From positions 1,178,001 to 1,242,000 of the forward strand of contig NC_010170.1 of assembly GCF_000067205.1 (NCBI RefSeq): a DNA stretch of 64,000 nucleotides, written 5' to 3'. This stretch comes from Bordetella petrii. Its GTDB lineage: Bacteria; Pseudomonadota; Gammaproteobacteria; Burkholderiales; Burkholderiaceae_B. Under the pieces are notes generated by a model that was not told where the DNA came from, did not search any database, and was given only the letters and a program-made list of their open reading frames with translations. Below are positions 18,270-25,984 of this stretch, piece after piece; position 1 is the first letter of the stretch; every line of letters starts with the position of its first letter. The position numbers and the translations under genes were made by a program.

Positions 18270-19034
18270 ATGATGGAAAACCTGTTTAGCCTGCACGGCA
18301 AAACGGCTCTCATCACCGGAGCCTCGAGCGGGATCGGCCAGCATGTCGCTGGCGTTTTTGCGCGTGCCGGCGCCACGGTGGTTTTGGCTGCGCGGCGCAT
18401 GGATCGCATCGAGGCGGCAGTCGCCGCCTTGCGTGAGCAAGGCCACGCCGCCCATGGGATTTATCTCGATGTCACCCGGACAGAGACGATCGCGGCGGCC
18501 TTTGATCGTGCGGAGCAGCAGTGCGGAGCCCCCATCGATATCCTCTACAACAACTCGGGTGTCATCCACGTCAGCCCCTTCGTCGAGCAAAAGGAAGAGG
18601 AAATAGCGCGCATCTTCGATACCAACTTAAAGGGCGCCATGCTGGTCGCACAAGAGGCAGCACGTCGCATGCTGCCGCAGCGCGCGGGAGCAATCGTCAA
18701 CATCGCCTCGGTGGCCGGCATGCGCGCTGGCGGCTGGCTCGCGAGCTATGCAGCGTCGAAGGCGGCGTTGATCCACTTGACTAAGGTGATGGCGCTCGAA
18801 CTGGCGGCGAAGGGGATTCGTGTCAACGCGATTTGCCCCGGCACGATCGAGAGTGACATGCACGATGCCTTGAGCGATTTCCAAGAGGGTTTGCTCAAGC
18901 GCACACCACTGCGGCGCTTCGGCAGGCAGGACGACCTGGACGGCGTGTCTTTGTTGCTGGCGTCCGATGCAGGCCGCTACATTGTAGGTGCGGCGATACC
19001 GGTGGACGGTGGGCAGGCGCTGGCCTGGATGTGA
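18270..19034 (+). CDS. short-chain dehydrogenase/reductase
   Basis: A 254-residue classical SDR. The cofactor motif is TGASSGIG, NNSG stands in for NNAG, and the active site is YAASK after an upstream Ser. The basic residue after the second strand (AARR) suggests NADP. Two adjacent ATG codons (18270 and 18273) are possible starts. It is the last rightward gene of the island and ends 22 bases from the convergent nitronate monooxygenase gene. A role in oxidising a hydroxyacyl-CoA or reducing a keto group is inferred from context. Confidence 0.88.
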   Translation: MMENLFSLHGKTALITGASSGIGQHVAGVFARAGATVVLAARRMDRIEAAVAALREQGHAAHGIYLDVTRTETIAAAFDRAEQQCGAPIDILYNNSGVIHVSPFVEQKEEEIARIFDTNLKGAMLVAQEAARRMLPQRAGAIVNIASVAGMRAGGWLASYAASKAALIHLTKVMALELAAKGIRVNAICPGTIESDMHDALSDFQEGLLKRTPLRRFGRQDDLDGVSLLLASDAGRYIVGAAIPVDGGQALAWM

Positions 19035-19056
19035 AAAAGGGCGGGGGTGCGACTAC

Positions 19057-20001
19057 TCAGACGGCGGATTGGTTGAACTCCTTGATCAGCGTCCTCACAA
19101 TCTCGGCGGCCGGCTCGACGGTGCGCACCGTGCCCACTCCATGGCCGGCGCTCCAGATATCGCGCCAGCGCTTGCCTTCGCTTTCCTGACCAGGGATGCG
19201 AAAAATTTGGTCGTTGTCGTGCTCTGGATACAGGCCGTAGCGTTCCAAGCTGCTACGCAGGAAATTACCAGGCATGCCGGTCACCGCCGTGGTCAGGACG
19301 ATGTCGTCCGCACTGCTAGCTGCCAACGTGCGTTTATAGTCTTCCGAGGCGAGACTTTCCTGGGCCGCTAGGAAACGCGTTCCCATGTAGACGCCATCAG
19401 CGCCGAGTAATTGCGCGGCCCGTATTGCCCGGCCATCCGTGATGCCCCCGGCCAGGACGACGGGGCCATCGAAAAAGCTGCGTACTTCCCGAAGAAAGGC
19501 GAAGGGATTGATCCACCCCGTGTGTCCCCCGGCGCCGGCGCACAATAGGATCAGGCCATCTACCCCCGCCTCGATGGCTCGGCGTGCGTGCTTGACCGTC
19601 GCCACGTCGCAATACACCTTGCCGCCATAGTCGTGTATTGCTCTGACTGCCGGTCCCGGGTTCCCGACGCTCGCAATGACCAGCGGTACACGATGCCGCA
19701 CAAGGATGGCGAGATCGGTGTCACGCCTGCTGTTGCTTGCATGCATGATGAGATTGACTGCGTAGGGGGCCACGATTTGTTCAGGCTTTGCCGCGCGGGC
19801 AGCGGCGAGCGATGTCTCTATGTCCACGAGCCAATCTTCCAGTAATTCTGGCGTGCGGGCATTAATCGATGGGAAGGAGCCGATCACTCCAGCCTTGCAG
19901 CAGGCGGTTACTAGTTCGGGACCAGAGATGAGAAACATCGGCGCCACGATGACGGGCACGGCATGCGGTCGAGGAACATACGAGGAGCGATTGAATATCA
20001 T
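19057..20001 (-). CDS. nitronate monooxygenase / 2-nitropropane dioxygenase family
   Basis: A flavin (FMN) TIM-barrel oxidoreductase of about 314 residues. It has the substrate-base motif GAGGHTGW and the FMN phosphate-binding segments VLAGGITDGRA and GADGVYMGTRFLA. ATG at 20001 gives the family N-terminus with VIAPMFLISGPELV shortly after; the frame stays open up to 20106 without family-like sequence. Proteins of this class appear beside acyl-CoA clusters, where they may act as enoyl reductases or dehydrogenases rather than on nitronates. Divergent from the TetR gene. Confidence 0.85.
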   Translation of the reverse strand: MIFNRSSYVPRPHAVPVIVAPMFLISGPELVTACCKAGVIGSFPSINARTPELLEDWLVDIETSLAAARAAKPEQIVAPYAVNLIMHASNSRRDTDLAILVRHRVPLVIASVGNPGPAVRAIHDYGGKVYCDVATVKHARRAIEAGVDGLILLCAGAGGHTGWINPFAFLREVRSFFDGPVVLAGGITDGRAIRAAQLLGADGVYMGTRFLAAQESLASEDYKRTLAASSADDIVLTTAVTGMPGNFLRSSLERYGLYPEHDNDQIFRIPGQESEGKRWRDIWSAGHGVGTVRTVEPAAEIVRTLIKEFNQSAV

Positions 20002-20121
20002 GGATGAGCTGCCATTACTCAGTCTGTCAATGAATCCAGCGGCTGCTGACTTCCTGGGTACGCGGCAGTCATCCAAAATCTGCCTGGCATGAGCGTCAGC
20101 GTGCACTGGTATAAAATCTAC

Positions 20122-20135
20122 TTATTAGTCAATAA
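20122..20135. promoter_or_regulatory. candidate TetR operator 1 (TTATT-AGTC-AATAA)
   Basis: TTATTAGTCAATAA is an inverted repeat with perfect 5-bp arms and the same AGTC centre as the repeat at 4061. It lies in the 358-base divergent region between the nitronate monooxygenase and TetR genes. Autoregulation is the usual arrangement for this family. Confidence 0.5.
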
Positions 20136-20137
20136 TA

Positions 20138-20151
20138 TTACTATTCGGTTA
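20138..20151. promoter_or_regulatory. candidate TetR operator 2 (TTACT-ATTC-GGTTA)
   Basis: TTACTATTCGGTTA has the ACT-N4-GGT core also seen at 5293-5308. It lies 16 bases from operator 1, so the two would occupy one face of an AT-rich stretch. The rest of the region (20152-20359) shows no gene. Confidence 0.5.
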
Positions 20152-20359
20152 GACATCCGTCCACAGCGACTTTCTAGTCTGAGCGCGACGGAAGGGTACA
20201 GGTTTCGCTCATCATTGGTGTTGATGTGGAAATGCAACTGCAACGTAGTGGAAAGCGCCTCTCGTAATAGGGCGCAGCGAGCCCGGGTCTTATAATTGAA
20301 TCTTTGGTAGGGCCTTTTATCGGCAAGTAGACTGTCACCGCACAGCGACGAGGGAAAAA

Positions 20360-21070
20360 ATGAAAAAGGTTGAAAGCATCATCGAACGCGCTGAGGCGAA
20401 GAAGGCGGGTACCAAGAGGAAGGCAATAGCGCCCAGACGATGGAACAATTTGGTCAAGAGCCAAGACGAGCAATACCAGTTGAAACGGCAGGCGGTGATC
20501 GCAGAGGCCTCGCGCGCGTTCGGACATCGTGGTTACCAGAACGTCTCGCTGGACGAGATCGCGAAAAGCCTAAATGTGACCAAGCCGGCCTTGTATCACT
20601 ACTTCAAGAGTAAGCAGGAGTTGCTATACGAATGCCACAATCTCTCGATGGAGATCGGCGATATGGCGCTTGAGGAGGCGATGACAACAGGGAAAAATGG
20701 CCTCGAAAAACTTGAGAAGTTTGTGTCGATATACATTCGAGACTTTGCCAGCGAACTGGGAGCTTCCGCCGTCCTTCACGAATACAGCGGGATGACACCT
20801 AAAGACCGCAAGCAGATCATGGCGCGCCGTCGGCAATTCGATCTTCGCCTGCGCGACTTAATACAGGAAGGTATAGACGACAAAACTATTGCCGAGTGCA
20901 ACCCGAAACTCGCCGTATTCTGGTTCATGGGCGCGATCACCAGCATTCCACGCTGGTACAGACTCGACGGCGATCTCTCCGGCGCCGACATCGCTCAAAC
21001 TTTCGTTCACTTTCTCGTGAAGGGAATTCAAGGTCAGGGGTTATTTGACGGTGGTGAGTGCAGTACCTGA
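20360..21070 (+). CDS. TetR/AcrR-family transcriptional regulator
   Basis: A 236-residue repressor-type protein. The helix-turn-helix is EIAKSLNVTKPALYHYFKSK (about 77-96), preceded by a long basic N-terminal extension rich in Lys and Arg (residues 1-40). The C-terminal ligand domain has the layout of regulators of acyl-CoA metabolism. A CGACGAGGG ribosome site precedes ATG. The presence of similar inverted repeats at its own promoter and at 4061 and 5293 suggests it controls the 3184-19034 catabolic genes, with an acyl-CoA as inducer. Confidence 0.9.
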   Translation: MKKVESIIERAEAKKAGTKRKAIAPRRWNNLVKSQDEQYQLKRQAVIAEASRAFGHRGYQNVSLDEIAKSLNVTKPALYHYFKSKQELLYECHNLSMEIGDMALEEAMTTGKNGLEKLEKFVSIYIRDFASELGASAVLHEYSGMTPKDRKQIMARRRQFDLRLRDLIQEGIDDKTIAECNPKLAVFWFMGAITSIPRWYRLDGDLSGADIAQTFVHFLVKGIQGQGLFDGGECST

Positions 21071-21121
21071 ATTGAGCGGACATGGAAAGAGGTGGCCGAT
21101 ATATGAAGAAATGGTCGAGCC

Positions 21122-21799
21122 GTGTCCGATATCCGGTCAGACATCCGCTGGCGCGAAGACCTCCTGAAAGGCGGCCCGGTCGAGCGCCAATCCGTGCTGG
21201 ATTTATATGCGCGTGTGGACCGGTGGACCGCACCCGTTGCGGTCGCCGATGATGCGACCCTCACCTGGGCGGAACTGACCAGCCGGCGCATGGGCGAGAA
21301 GCAAGCCATCGAGTCGCTGATGCAGGCCATTGCGAACGGCGCTGTGAAAGCCGTCGCACATGCTCGAACACTGGGCGAAATGTCCTTTCTGAGGGCGGAC
21401 GTGTCACGGTATTTCGGCACGCCGCTGCTCGAGGCCGGCATGTCGATTCAGCAACTGGCCAAAGCGACAGGCTGGAAATGGGAGTCCATCGCGCACTGGG
21501 TGGACGAAGGGCTGCTGGCGTCCGAGTCGATTCAACGCCGTGGCCAGCCTTGCCGGGTCGTGTTGCCGCATCAGTTGCTGGCGTTCCGCCAGAGCTATAT
21601 CCCGCTGGCAGACCTGGCTCGCTCCATGGGTACAAAGTCGTCAGCGCTGTCTCGCTTGCTGCCCGGCGTCGAACTGGTCGGTGCGAAACAGTTGCCAGAT
21701 GGTGCCATGCGCGGCGGACTGATTCGAATCGCCGACCTCGGCCGGCTGGCGGTTATCGGCGCGAGAGCCGGACATGACCTGTTCGTGCCCGCGCCGTAG
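21122..21799 (+). pseudogene. TniQ-like protein, C-terminal part, probably truncated
   Basis: A 225-residue frame starting at GTG, with a stop 15 bases upstream in frame. The second half carries two helix-turn-helix-like units (SIQQLAKATGWKWESIAHWV and PLADLARSMGTKSSALSRLL), resembling the C-terminal region of TniQ/TnsD target-selection proteins; the zinc-finger N-terminal domain is absent. The Tn7-like terminal repeats at 23000-23095 support a transposon origin. I am not sure of the family: a stand-alone DNA-binding protein is the alternative. Confidence 0.4.
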
Positions 21800-21823
21800 T
21801 TCCTTGTCCAGCAGGAGGCGGCC

Positions 21824-22201
21824 ATGACGAATGAACATGCTATGCCGGAAGATTTCCTGCGGGAGACGCAGGCGGGCGCGCTTGCAGGCTCGCGTCCGAA
21901 ACTGCTGCTGCGCAAAGTTGGCAATAAGTACTTTGCTGGTTTGACGCCTGATGAGTTGTACCAGCAGTATGCCGCGGGCAAAGACCTGGCGCAACAGCTT
22001 GCGGTCTACACCCAGCGCAAAATTGACACCAAAGGAGGGGGCTTCGATGAGGGCTTGCGCCGGGTCGAGTTGGGCGTCGAGAACAAGGTTCGCTCCGGCG
22101 CGTGGGATTTCTCTGCCGCAGAGAGTTCGTGGCGCATGTCACGCACACGGCAAATTCTGAAGGATGCAGACTTCCGCGCTGCCGGCGAGCCAAGCGATTA
22201 G
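21824..22201 (+). CDS. hypothetical protein, transposon cargo
   Basis: A 125-residue protein I do not recognise. It begins MTNEHAMPEDFL, after a CAGGAGG ribosome site, and is mixed and charged, with no signal peptide or membrane segment. A helical stretch, ELYQQYAAGKDLAQQLAVYT, lies in the middle. It starts 24 bases after the TniQ-like frame and is likely co-transcribed with it. The good ribosome site and tight spacing argue that it is real. Confidence 0.55.
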   Translation: MTNEHAMPEDFLRETQAGALAGSRPKLLLRKVGNKYFAGLTPDELYQQYAAGKDLAQQLAVYTQRKIDTKGGGFDEGLRRVELGVENKVRSGAWDFSAAESSWRMSRTRQILKDADFRAAGEPSD

Positions 22202-22371
22202 CGGATTCTGGATTGACTGGCAGAAACCGTTGCTCTAACTTCGACCATCAATCTGCTCAAGCTGACTCGAACTACGACCCGCGCGAGAAAGCGCTTACAC
22301 TAAGCGAGAAAAGGCGCGGTTGTTTTGAGTTTCGAATAAATGATGGTGCGGACAAACCGGGGAGGAAAATG

Positions 22372-22602
22372 ATGTCATCAGACAATCGCATCGACTTGGA
22401 CGTCGCACTTCGCAAGCTCCATGAACTCGCACTGGCAGACGGCGACCTAGGTTATGAATACTGGGACCAAGTCGGCCAGTTGCTTAGGCGGGCCGCTAGC
22501 ATGCAGTCGCAAATCGACTCGCTGTCCCGGGAACTTGAAATGTGTCGGGCGCAGCAGGACAAATGGCCAACCGCTGCAACCCATACGAATCCCGTCCAGT
22601 AG
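22372..22602 (+). CDS. small hypothetical coiled-coil protein
   Basis: About 76 residues. ATG 22372 (or the adjacent 22369) follows GGGGAGGAAA, an excellent ribosome site; the longer open frame from 22102 has none and overlaps the previous gene. The C-terminal half (LLRRAASMQSQIDSLSRELE) looks like a short coiled coil. Function unknown. It is the first of two small genes inside the remnant transposon. Confidence 0.55.
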   Translation: MSSDNRIDLDVALRKLHELALADGDLGYEYWDQVGQLLRRAASMQSQIDSLSRELEMCRAQQDKWPTAATHTNPVQ

Positions 22603-22643
22603 AGAAGGGGGAGCGTGCTAAGGGGCATTTGGAAGAGGGAATC

Positions 22644-22850
22644 ATGAACGAAGAAACATTCAACCTGAGTCTGCGCAAATTTCTGAAGATGGTGGGCGTC
22701 AGCTCCCAGAACGAAATCGAGAAAGCGGTCGCCAGCGCGCTGGCCGAGAAGGCCATAACCGGGAATGAAAAGCTCCCTGCCACGATGACGCTTGAGATTG
22801 CCGGCGTCAAATTGAATGTGACATTCGAGGGCACTATCGCTCTGGAGTAG
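22644..22850 (+). CDS. DUF6494 family protein
   Basis: A 68-residue protein starting MNEETFNLSLRKFLKMVG, then SSQNEIEKAV and a short beta-rich end (TMTLEIAGVKLNV). This pattern matches the small proteobacterial DUF6494 family, whose function is not known to me. ATG 22644 follows GGAAGAGGGAATC; an upstream in-frame start at 22542 would overlap the preceding gene by 60 bases. It is the last gene before the transposon end repeats. Confidence 0.75.
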   Translation: MNEETFNLSLRKFLKMVGVSSQNEIEKAVASALAEKAITGNEKLPATMTLEIAGVKLNVTFEGTIALE

Positions 22851-22999
22851 ACAGGGAGTGTCCGTGACGGCGCGCCCAGTAGGTAGGTGTGCTGAAAAAC
22901 CATGAGCCACGGGGCAAGCCGTTGGCCACCATGATTTCCACCCACACTGTGGCACTCCGATAAGCCCATAACAGGCTCTAGTGTTCAGACATAGCACGC
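22851..22999. other. non-coding stretch inside transposon remnant end
   Basis: Between the DUF6494 gene and the terminal repeats I see no credible gene. A weak fourth copy of the terminal repeat core, GTGTTCAGACA, lies at 22981-22991, 31 bases before the next repeat end, matching the spacing of the others. Confidence 0.4.
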
Positions 23000-23095
23000 A
23001 GTAATCCGCTACTTTTCAGACAAAACAAGCGGTAATCAACTACTTTTCAGACATTTTTACCCAGCATCGCTGGGTAATCGAGTGCTTTTCAGACA
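23000..23095 (-). repeat. Tn7/Tn5053-like transposon end: three 23-bp terminal repeats
   Basis: Three directly repeated 23-mers lie at 23000-23022, 23031-23053 and 23073-23095, sharing GTAATC-N3-TACTTTTCAGACA (the outermost has GTGCTTTTCAGACA). Read inward, from the outer end at 23095, each begins TGTCTGAAAAG. Their ends are spaced 31 and 42 bases apart, with a weaker copy 31 further in. Multiple spaced transposase-binding repeats with a TGT...ACA terminus are known from Tn7, Tn5053/Tn402 and relatives. The element would extend leftward and include the TniQ-like frame. Confidence 0.65.
23059..23075. repeat. perfect inverted repeat between transposon end repeats
   Basis: ACCCAGC-ATC-GCTGGGT forms a 7-bp perfect stem with a three-base loop, between the outermost and second terminal repeats. 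It may be structural or a binding site for a host factor; no function can be assigned. Confidence 0.5.
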
Positions 23096-23347
23096 TCGAG
23101 GGTAGGTTTACGCTGTCAAGGCGTCCTTGGTCAATCTGTCCAAAATTCCGAGTTACCAGGCTGGGGCGGAATCTGAGGTGGGAGGAGCGGCCGCCCGGGC
23201 AGAAAAAGCCACATGTCTGTGTTGTACGTGTGCCACCACCAGCAACGGGCCAGAAGCGCCTGCTCGTGCCCGCCGCTGGTTTACGGACCAACCCCGTGCG
23301 CTATGCCGCTTGACGCAAGTCTGCTGCCGGCTCGACAATCATCGGTC
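23096..23347. other. non-coding flank between transposon end and peptidoglycan-binding gene
   Basis: I see no convincing gene here. It should hold the promoter and leader of the peptidoglycan-binding protein gene. Open frames run through it upstream of 23348 but lack a ribosome site and family-like sequence. A short inverted repeat, CAAGG-CGT-CCTTG, lies near 23118. Confidence 0.4.
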
Positions 23348-24003
23348 ATGATCCCACGGCCTTCTTCTTGCACGCGCTTACTCGTCATCACGGCGGCAGC
23401 ATTCTTCAGTCTTGCCTTACCTGCGCATGCACAGGCCACGTCAACGGAGCCCGGGCTTCGCCTGACTTCCGCTCGGACGACGGCTTCCGAGGCCGCCGCG
23501 GCGCAAACGCCAGGCCCTGCGGCGCGCCACAGCGCACCCACGGGGGCCCAGGCCGCCACGCTGCGTGCGATCGGCGGGTCAGGGTCACTCACGCAGGAGC
23601 TGCGCTACCGCGTGAAGTCGCCGCAAGTGCGCGAGTTGCAGGTGCGGTTGCGGCTTGCCAAATACCTTGCGCTGTACGATGTCGACGACCGCTTCGGCAT
23701 GCTCACGCGAGAGGCGGTGCTGAAGTTTCAACGCGACAACGGATTCCGCGCCACCGGCATGGTCGACCAGCAGACCTGGGACACGCTGCTACTGCGCTCG
23801 CGCGTGCCGACCGAAGCCGAGCTGAACAACACCGACGTCGGTTCTTGGTTCACGGCGCCGGAGCAGACCGGTTATATGAGGGAGTTGCAGCACCGGCTGC
23901 GCCAGGTGGGGCTGTACCAAGGCGCGGTCGACGGCACATTCAACGACACCACCCGGCGGGCGATCGAAGCTTGGCGCGTCCGCATGGGCTTGCCCGCGGC
24001 GTC
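23348..24003 (+). pseudogene. peptidoglycan-binding / L,D-transpeptidase-like protein, 5' fragment
   Basis: About 218 residues up to the insertion. ATG 23348 gives a clear signal peptide: basic start, hydrophobic core LLVITAAAFFSLALPAHAQA, cleavage after AHA. Two peptidoglycan-binding type 1 repeats follow, around VRELQVRLRLAKYLALY...FQRDNGFRATGMVDQQTWDTL and MRELQHRLRQVGLYQGAVDG. The second repeat is cut at GLPAAS by an IS3-family element. The continuation resumes at 25648. Such exported proteins remodel or crosslink cell wall in the periplasm. Confidence 0.8.
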
Positions 24004-24026
24004 TGTCAAGGCAGTTGGAACCTGAT

Positions 24027-25091
24027 TCATGCGGCCTCTAATACTGGATCGGTGTCTTGCTCATGTTGATCCGGCTCGGGGTTGAGCCAGACGCTGCCGA
24101 TGGGCTGCCAGTTGCGTAGTTTTCCCGACCATCGTGCTGGGTGGCGTTGCCTGGCTTGTTGGTACAGGCGCTGTCGGGCTTGCAGAATGGGGGCATCCAG
24201 GCCCGCATGACGCTGCGCCGGAGCCAAGTAGCGAATGGCGCTGTGGCGATGCTCATGGTTGTACCAGTGGATGAACTGATGCACCCACAGGCGTGCGGCC
24301 TGCACGCTTGCAAAGCCGTCGATCGGGTAACCGGGCCGGTACTTGCAGGTGCGGAACAGGGCCTCGGAATACGCGTTGTCGTTGGATACCTGGGGTCGGC
24401 TGTGCGAGGCGGTAATGCCCAGCTTCTCGAGCGTGACCTGCAAGGTCGAGCCTTTCATGGCGCTACCATTATCGGCATGCAATACCAGGGGTCGGTGCTG
24501 ACACTGCTCGCGCAGCACGGCGCGCTGGATGATGGTGGCACTGTTGGCCATGTTCTCCGATTCAAACACCTCGGCCCCGACGATTTTCCGGCTGTAGATG
24601 TCCAGGATCAGATACAGGTAATAGAACCGGCCGCGGATACGCGTATGCAGGTACGTGACGTCCCAGCTCCAGAGCTGGTTGGGTGCGTCGGCACAGTGGC
24701 GCCGTGGTGCTCCAGCGTGACGTGGCGCGCGCGCCCGGCCACGGCGGTGCTGCTCATCGGCTTGGCGCAGCACGCGATAGAAGGTCGACTCCGACGCCAG
24801 GTACCGGCCCTCTTCATCGAGCAGCCGTACCACGATCTGCGCCGGCGGCAGGCTGGCGAACTCGGGACGGTGGCAGGCCTGCAGCACGGCCTGGCGCTCG
24901 GCGTCTGTCAGTGCATGCGATGGCGTGGCATGTATGGCGTGCGGGCGTCTGTCCTCATCGCCCGTCGCCCAGCGACGATAAGTGTTCAAGCCGATACCGA
25001 GTTCGATGCATGCGCTCTGCAAGCGTGCACCGGCCTGGCGAGCCTCATCGACCAACGCTACAGCTTGACGGCGATCCTGGGCATTGGTCAT
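24027..25091 (-). CDS. IS3-family transposase OrfB (DDE integrase)
   Basis: A 354-residue transposase, longer than the OrfB of the element at 11308 and clearly different. DDE residues lie in WSWDVTYLHTR, LHADNGSAMK and NDNAYSEALFRT. The N-terminus carries an HTH-like segment (LGIGLNTYRRWATGDED). Its ATG overlaps the orfA stop by four bases. It looks intact. Confidence 0.92.
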   Translation of the reverse strand: MTNAQDRRQAVALVDEARQAGARLQSACIELGIGLNTYRRWATGDEDRRPHAIHATPSHALTDAERQAVLQACHRPEFASLPPAQIVVRLLDEEGRYLASESTFYRVLRQADEQHRRGRARAPRHAGAPRRHCADAPNQLWSWDVTYLHTRIRGRFYYLYLILDIYSRKIVGAEVFESENMANSATIIQRAVLREQCQHRPLVLHADNGSAMKGSTLQVTLEKLGITASHSRPQVSNDNAYSEALFRTCKYRPGYPIDGFASVQAARLWVHQFIHWYNHEHRHSAIRYLAPAQRHAGLDAPILQARQRLYQQARQRHPARWSGKLRNWQPIGSVWLNPEPDQHEQDTDPVLEAA

Positions 25092-25579
25092 TCTTCCTCG
25101 TCCCCCCAGATCGCCCGGGCTTTTTTTCGCAAGGTCAGCAATGCTGCCGTCTCAGCCAGCGCGGCGTTCTTGCGGCGCAGCTCGCGCTCCAAATCGCGCG
25201 TGCGGCGACGTTCAGCCTTGAGCGCGTCGGCCTCCTGCCGGGCGGCGCTCTGGCTCTGCGCGTTGGCCTGCTCGCAACTCGTTCGCCAGCGGCGCAACTG
25301 CTCGGCATACAGTCCCCGGCGCCGGCAGTACTCGGCCAGCTCCACTTCGGACAGCGCAGCGCTTTCCAGCACGGCGTTGAACTTGTCCTGCGAGCTCCAG
25401 CCCTCGCTGTCCGACGCCTGGTCTGGCAACAAACGGCCCTGGCCGCGGGCCTGTTTGCGCCAGTTATAGATCGTGGCCTCGGAAATGCCTTCTTCGCGTG
25501 CCAGGTCGGAGACCGTGCGGTTGTGCGGGGCCAGTAACTTCTTCAGGATGGCTTCCCGGCGTTCTGCGGAATACTTCAT
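25088..25579 (-). CDS. IS3-family transposase OrfA (helix-turn-helix)
   Basis: A 163-residue DNA-binding partner. ATG 25579 gives MKYSAERREAILKKLL, then an HTH (SDLAREEGISEATIYNWRKQ) and a long charged helix (LKAERRRTRDLERELRRKNA) suggesting a coiled coil. The frame is open further upstream to the IS end but the ribosome site (GAAGGTTCC region) favours this start. It ends in EEE and overlaps orfB. Confidence 0.9.
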   Translation of the reverse strand: MKYSAERREAILKKLLAPHNRTVSDLAREEGISEATIYNWRKQARGQGRLLPDQASDSEGWSSQDKFNAVLESAALSEVELAEYCRRRGLYAEQLRRWRTSCEQANAQSQSAARQEADALKAERRRTRDLERELRRKNAALAETAALLTLRKKARAIWGDEEE

Positions 25580-25647
25580 CGGAACCTTCTCTTTGCCCCC
25601 AATGGTTTGGGACTCTAACAGCAACTGAGGTTCCAACTATTCTGACA

Positions 25648-25903
25648 GCGGGGGCCCGTGAGTGAGGTCATGGACGAGCGCACCTGGGCGCTTTTGATCC
25701 GCCGCACGCGCAACCCCCGCTATGCCGATTTGTTCGACGCGTCGCCGGCCAGCACACTTGTCCAGGAGCTCGACCCCCGCTGTGCGACGGGCAAGGTGGT
25801 GTGCGTCTCCAAGCAACAGCGAAAGATGTCCTATGTCGTCGATGGCAAGGTGCACTTCACGCGGGAGGCGCGTTTTTCCAGGCCCGGCTGGGACAGCCCC
25901 GAG
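25648..25903 (+). pseudogene. peptidoglycan-binding / L,D-transpeptidase-like protein, middle fragment
   Basis: Continuation of the gene broken at 24003. EVMDERTWALLI completes the second peptidoglycan-binding repeat, and VVCVSKQQRKMSYVVDGKV with FSRPGWDSPE matches the opening of a YkuD-type L,D-transpeptidase domain. The frame is then cut at 25904 by an IS66 element, before the catalytic His/Cys region, which I do not find elsewhere in the window. A GTG at 25658 could start a peptide but would be an artefact of the disruption. Confidence 0.75.
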
Positions 25904-25954
25904 GTAACGGCCCGGCCTGTACCGTCTTGAGGCAGACTTCCAGGTCAGGAGAAT

Positions 25955-25984
25955 AGATCCCCATCTAAAAATTGATGGGGATCT
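25955..25984 (+). promoter_or_regulatory. hairpin covering the IS66 tnpA translation start
   Basis: AGATCCCCATC and GATGGGGATCT form a perfect 11-bp stem around an eight-base AT loop, ending exactly one base before the tnpA ATG (25985). The GGGG that could serve as ribosome site is inside the stem. Such hairpins in transposase leaders can block translation of read-through transcripts; that role here is inference. Confidence 0.5.

Larger units (their letters stand above)
24004..25647 (-). mobile_element. IS3-family insertion sequence (about 1.64 kb)
   Basis: A complete element with two minus-strand transposase genes. The ends match as inverted repeats: left TGTCAAGGCAGTTGGAACCT, right read inward TGTCAGAATAGTTGGAACCT (16 of 20 identical), with TG...CA termini. 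It interrupts the peptidoglycan-binding gene; joining its flanks directly gives a continuous frame (GLPAAS then RGPVSEVMDERTW). I see no clear target duplication. Confidence 0.9.

Noticed and set aside
21105..21122. TCGAG at about 21115 as the left 5-bp target duplication matching TCGAG after 23095
   Set aside because: The next bases (CCGTGTCCGATATC) do not match the TGTCTGAAAAG terminus, and a 5-bp match in this span is expected by chance often enough.
22981..23095. CRISPR array
   Set aside because: The repeats are only three or four, with unequal short spacings (8-19 bases between units) and a TGT...ACA terminus, which fits a transposon end and not a CRISPR array.
24141..25469. Plus-strand open frame of 442 codons across the second IS3 element
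   Set aside because: Antisense to the transposase genes, with no ribosome site or recognisable domain.
25658..25930. Independent 90-codon gene after the second IS3
   Set aside because: It is the continuation of the gene cut at 24003, and its last codons lie in the IS66 end; it is reported as a fragment instead.
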